From Actinomycetota bacterium (GTDB lineage: Bacteria; Actinomycetota; Actinomycetes; Propionibacteriales; Propionibacteriaceae): a DNA stretch of 64,000 bases. Numbering within the stretch: position 1 is the stretch's first letter; every line of letters begins with the position of its first letter. The stretch spans positions 1-64,000 of the forward strand of contig JAIUOS010000007.1 of the NCBI GenBank assembly GCA_020161755.1. The letters run 5' to 3'. The position numbers and the translations under genes are program-made. Below, piece after piece: positions 61,224 through 64,000 of the stretch. Below the pieces are notes generated by a model, which was given only the letters and a program-made list of their open reading frames with translations, did not search any database and had not been told where the DNA came from.

Positions 61224-61293
61224 CCGAACGCCCTCGTTTCGGTCAAACGCTCCAGCTCAGGCGGAGGCGTTTGACCGAAACGGTGGCGTTCGG
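61224..61293. repeat. Long palindromic repeat, copy 2
   Basis: Arms of about 30 nt (61224-61253 and 61263-61293) are complementary around a 9-nt loop. Sequence matches copy 1 at 18060-18131 (CGTTTCGGTCAAACGC core). Lies between the convergent ABC1 and methyltransferase genes, 31 nt after the first stop, so it also could terminate both. Confidence 0.85.
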
Positions 61294-61310
61294 TGTTTGG
61301 GGGACGGGCC

Positions 61311-62177
61311 TCAGGGCTTCGTGGCGGTGAGGGTGTAGCTCGCCGGCAGCCGCTCGGGCCGGTCGGTGAGGCGGAACTCCCCGGTGGCCTTGTCGAGGTC
61401 CATCAGGCCGGGCAGCGCGGGCCACGGGACGCTGTCGTGCTCGACCAGTGAGGTGAGGCGCAGGCCGGCGTCGAGCAGGGCCGTGATGATCTCGCCCAGG
61501 CCGTGGTTCCACTCGATCGAGTCCGGCGACTCCACCCGGCCCTCACCGGTGTAGGTCCACTCCTCGCTCCACACGATCCCGTCGGGCTGCTCGTAGTACG
61601 GAAGCTCGAGCGCCACGGTCTGTTGGCCGGTCTTCGTGATCCAGGGCTGCTGGCCGCGGTCCTCGGGATCGGAACCCAGGGTCACCGTGATCGAGGACCA
61701 CAGCACCGGGTGCGCCTCGCGGAGGAAGATCCGTCCACCGGGCCTGAGCAGGCCGGCCACCACCTGCGCCCAGCGGCGGATGTCGGGCAGCCAGCAGAGG
61801 GCGCCGACACCGGTGTAGACGAGGTCGAACGACCGTCCGGCGAGGGCGGTGGGCGCGGAGTACACGTCCGCCTCGACGTAGTCGATGGACGCCCCGGCGC
61901 GCGCGGCGATGTCACGGGCCGCCGCCACCGACTTCGGGGAGAGGTCGAGGCCGGTGACCCGTCCGCCGAGCCGGTGCAGGCTGAGCGTGTCGGTGCCGAT
62001 GTGGCACTGGAGGTGGATGACGTCCAGCCCCGCGATGTCGCCGAGCCGTGGCCGGTCGAAGCGAACCACCCCGGAGAGCGCGGCCGGATCGGCGAGCAGG
62101 TCGTCGATCTCGTAGGCGGTGAGGTGGACGGGCACGCGGGCGTCCCAGTTCGCGCGGTTCATCTCCAGGTAGTCCAT
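61311..62177 (-). CDS. Class I SAM-dependent methyltransferase
   Basis: 288 residues from ATG 62177. Rossmann motif I region DVIHLQCHIGTDTLSLHRLGGRVTGLDLSP in divided form, then DLVYTGVGALCWLPDI and LRPGGRIFLREAHP. The opening MDYLEMNRANWDARVPVH is typical of a small-molecule methyltransferase subgroup. It occupies the position where mycobacteria have whiB7. Substrate unknown. Confidence 0.87.
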   Translation of the reverse strand: MDYLEMNRANWDARVPVHLTAYEIDDLLADPAALSGVVRFDRPRLGDIAGLDVIHLQCHIGTDTLSLHRLGGRVTGLDLSPKSVAAARDIAARAGASIDYVEADVYSAPTALAGRSFDLVYTGVGALCWLPDIRRWAQVVAGLLRPGGRIFLREAHPVLWSSITVTLGSDPEDRGQQPWITKTGQQTVALELPYYEQPDGIVWSEEWTYTGEGRVESPDSIEWNHGLGEIITALLDAGLRLTSLVEHDSVPWPALPGLMDLDKATGEFRLTDRPERLPASYTLTATKP

Positions 62178-62247
62178 CGCCGCACCCTAGCCCGACCCCC
62201 CGAGAGCCGCCGTTCTCCGCCGAACGCCGGGAAGGGAGGTCCGGGAA

Positions 62248-64000
62248 TCAGGAGTGCTCGGCGAGGATCGCCAGCACCGCCTCGCCGTACTGCTCGCACT
62301 TGGTGCGGCCGACGCCGGGGATCGCCAGCAGGCCGGTGGTGTCCTTGGGACGGTCCTCGGCGATCGCCATCAGGGTGGCGTCGGTGAAGATCACGTACGC
62401 GGGAACCGAGCGCTCGCGGGCGAGGCCGAGCCGCCAGGCCACCAGGCTGGTGTAGGTGTCCTCGTCGTAGCCGGCCGGGCAGTCGACGTGGCGCCGCAGC
62501 TTGCGCTCGGCCCCGGTGTGCAGCGGCTTGCCGCAGGCGCGGCAGGTCGCGCTGAGCGCCGACGTCGGCTTCGGACGACGCCCGCCGCCGGACGGTGCCC
62601 GCTCCGGACGGGGCGCGATGCCGTCCAGGAACCGGGACGGCTGGCGATGCCCGCCATCACCCCGCCGCGAGCGCGACCAGCAGATCAGCAACTGCCGCCG
62701 CGCCCGGGTGATGCCGACGTAGAACAGCCGGGCCTCCTCCGCGACCTGTTCGGGGCCGGCGGCGAGCGACAACGGCAGCGTGCCCTCCTGGACGCCGACG
62801 AGCGCGACGGCCGTCCACTCCAGGCCCTTGGCGGCGTGCAGGGTCGACAGGGTCACCCCGTCCGAGCTCAGCGGGTGCTCGGCCTGGGCGCGGGCGGTCA
62901 ACTCGTCCACGAAACCGCCCAGGTCGGCGGTGCCCTGCCCGGCCTCCACCTGCGCGGCGGCCACGTCCTCGGCCAGCGCCAGGACGGCGGCCAGCGACTC
63001 CCAGCGCTCGCGCACCCGGCCCTGCCCGGACGGCGGCTGCTCGCTCCACCCGATGCGCGTGAGGACGTCGCGGCAGGCGTCCACGCACGGCAGGCCGGGA
63101 TCCTTGCGGGCGAGCTCGGTGAGCGTGCCGATCACCTGGCGCACCTCGGGACGGTCGTAGAACCCTTCACCACCACGGACGGTGAACGGCACCCCTGCCT
63201 GCGCCAGCGCGGCCTCGAACAGCGGCGACTGCGCGTGCACCCGGTACAGCACCGCCTGCTCCCGCCACGGCACCCCGGCCTCGTGCTGTTCGACCAGCCA
63301 GCGCGCCACCGCCACCGACTCGTCGTTCTCGGACGCGCACGGCAGCACCCTGGGCTCCGGCCCGGGCTCGCACTGGGACTCCAGCACCACCGTGCCCAGC
63401 CGGGTGTTGCGCGCCACCCGGTTGGCCAGGCCGACCACCTGCGGGCTCGACCGGTAGTCGCGCACCAGCCGCACCAGGTGGGCGTCGGGGAACCGTCCGG
63501 CGAAACCGGTGAGGTAGGACGGGGTGGCGCCGGCGAAGGAGTGGATGGTCTGGGCCGGGTCGCCCACCACGCAGTGGTCACGCCCCTCGCCCCACCAGAG
63601 GTCGAGCAGGTTCTGCTGGACGGGGTTCACGTCCTGGTACTCGTCCACCACCAGGTGGCGGTAGGTGGCACGCACCTCCTCGGCGATGTCGCCGTGCTCG
63701 CTGAGCAGGGCCACCGCGCACAGCAGGATGTCGTCGAAGTCGATCACCTCACGGTCGGCCTTGACCTGCTCGTAGCGGCCCAGCACGCGTCCGACCTGGC
63801 CGGGGTCGAGGCCGGCCACCTCGCGTCCGTGTCCGGGGGCGAGCTCGGCATAGTCGGCGGGGGCGACGTTGCTGACCTTCGCCCAGGACACCTCGGTGAG
63901 CAGGTCGCGCAGCGCGCTGGTGTCGGGGCTCAACCGCAGCCGGCGGGCCGCCTCGGCGACCATCGACATGCGCTCGTCGCTCACCGCGGGCAGCTGCGAG
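62248..64000 (-). CDS. uvrD2: UvrD2-type ATP-dependent DNA helicase (N-terminus beyond window)
   Basis: About 583 residues are visible; the N-terminal Walker A part lies right of base 64000. Superfamily 1A motifs: VVDEYQDVNP (II), GDPAQTIHSFAGA (III), TLHAAKGLEW (V) and FYVGITRARRQLLI (VI). A four-cysteine/histidine zinc element (CRACGKPLHTG...HVDC) and a C-terminal HRDC domain (GLLAIPGVGRTKCEQYGE) define actinobacterial UvrD2. Functions in DNA repair and replication. Confidence 0.94.
   Translation of the reverse strand, partial: SQLPAVSDERMSMVAEAARRLRLSPDTSALRDLLTEVSWAKVSNVAPADYAELAPGHGREVAGLDPGQVGRVLGRYEQVKADREVIDFDDILLCAVALLSEHGDIAEEVRATYRHLVVDEYQDVNPVQQNLLDLWWGEGRDHCVVGDPAQTIHSFAGATPSYLTGFAGRFPDAHLVRLVRDYRSSPQVVGLANRVARNTRLGTVVLESQCEPGPEPRVLPCASENDESVAVARWLVEQHEAGVPWREQAVLYRVHAQSPLFEAALAQAGVPFTVRGGEGFYDRPEVRQVIGTLTELARKDPGLPCVDACRDVLTRIGWSEQPPSGQGRVRERWESLAAVLALAEDVAAAQVEAGQGTADLGGFVDELTARAQAEHPLSSDGVTLSTLHAAKGLEWTAVALVGVQEGTLPLSLAAGPEQVAEEARLFYVGITRARRQLLICWSRSRRGDGGHRQPSRFLDGIAPRPERAPSGGGRRPKPTSALSATCRACGKPLHTGAERKLRRHVDCPAGYDEDTYTSLVAWRLGLARERSVPAYVIFTDATLMAIAEDRPKDTTGLLAIPGVGRTKCEQYGEAVLAILAEHS

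Overview
The window is a contiguous piece of a high-GC (about 70%) actinobacterial chromosome. The gene families and order point to Propionibacteriaceae or a close relative: a PPA1309-family protein, a multifunctional 2-oxoglutarate enzyme (kgd), WhiB-like regulators, a mycothiol-type SigR/anti-sigma pair, bL37 and a UPF0182 protein are present. Several blocks are collinear, from memory, with Mycobacterium tuberculosis loci. These are lysA-hom-...-rho-rpmE-prfA-prmC-tsaC-rfe-atp (the Rv1293-Rv1310 block), whiB1-pdtaS-rshA-sigH-SRAP-aroA-rsgA (Rv3219-Rv3228), and UPF0182-PDZ/S16-DUF2342-TOMM binder-ABC1-uvrD2 (Rv3193c-Rv3198c).

Layout. 1-10.5 kb (minus strand): rpmE, prfA, prmC, tsaC, a wecA/rfe-like transferase, a membrane protein, atpZ-like, then atpB-E-F-H-A-G-D; atpD runs off the left edge. 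10.7-17.9 kb: an Eis-like acetyltransferase (plus) running convergently into rho, then a lysA-hom-thrH operon with 4-nt overlaps and a lipoprotein. thrH sits where mycobacteria carry thrC and thrB. 18-23.8 kb: tRNA-Arg(CCG), a long palindromic repeat, kgd, a DUF6104 protein and galK. 24-31.6 kb: whiB1/wblE, pdtaS kinase, bL37, anti-sigma/SigR with a recognisable self-type promoter, SRAP peptidase, DoxX, aroA-rsgA-hisN. 31.6-36.6 kb: a complete peptide/nickel-type ABC importer (binding protein-B-C-D-F).

36.8-41.35 kb is a small island of visibly lower GC inserted in the initiator tRNA gene. A 25-bp piece of the tRNA 3' end is repeated exactly at 36811-36835 and 41324-41348. No integrase is visible inside. 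The cargo is a HicAB toxin-antitoxin pair, a small zinc-finger protein, three copies of a promoter-like element, and a three-gene overlapping operon: a CD-NTase, a stand-alone E2-like protein with a single cysteine, and a small single-pass membrane protein. I read this as a compact CBASS anti-phage system (type II-short layout) with an effector I do not recognise. It is the most interesting part of the window.

41.5-64 kb is chromosomal again: an uncharacterised 517-aa protein, an S4 protein, a cysteine desulfurase-like enzyme, and an ECF sigma/anti-sigma pair divergent from a lipoprotein/DUF2231 operon. Matching promoter motifs lie on both strands between the last two units. Then come TfoX-like, UPF0303, rpiB, DUF2087, an M16 peptidase pair, UPF0182, PPA1309, a PDZ/S16 protease, DUF2342, an M48-like peptidase, DUF5679, a TOMM leader-binding protein, an ABC1 kinase, a second copy of the palindromic repeat, a methyltransferase and uvrD2, which is cut by the right edge. 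Start codons were chosen from overlaps and ribosome-binding sites by eye. All family assignments come from motifs and memory of the families; no database search was run.
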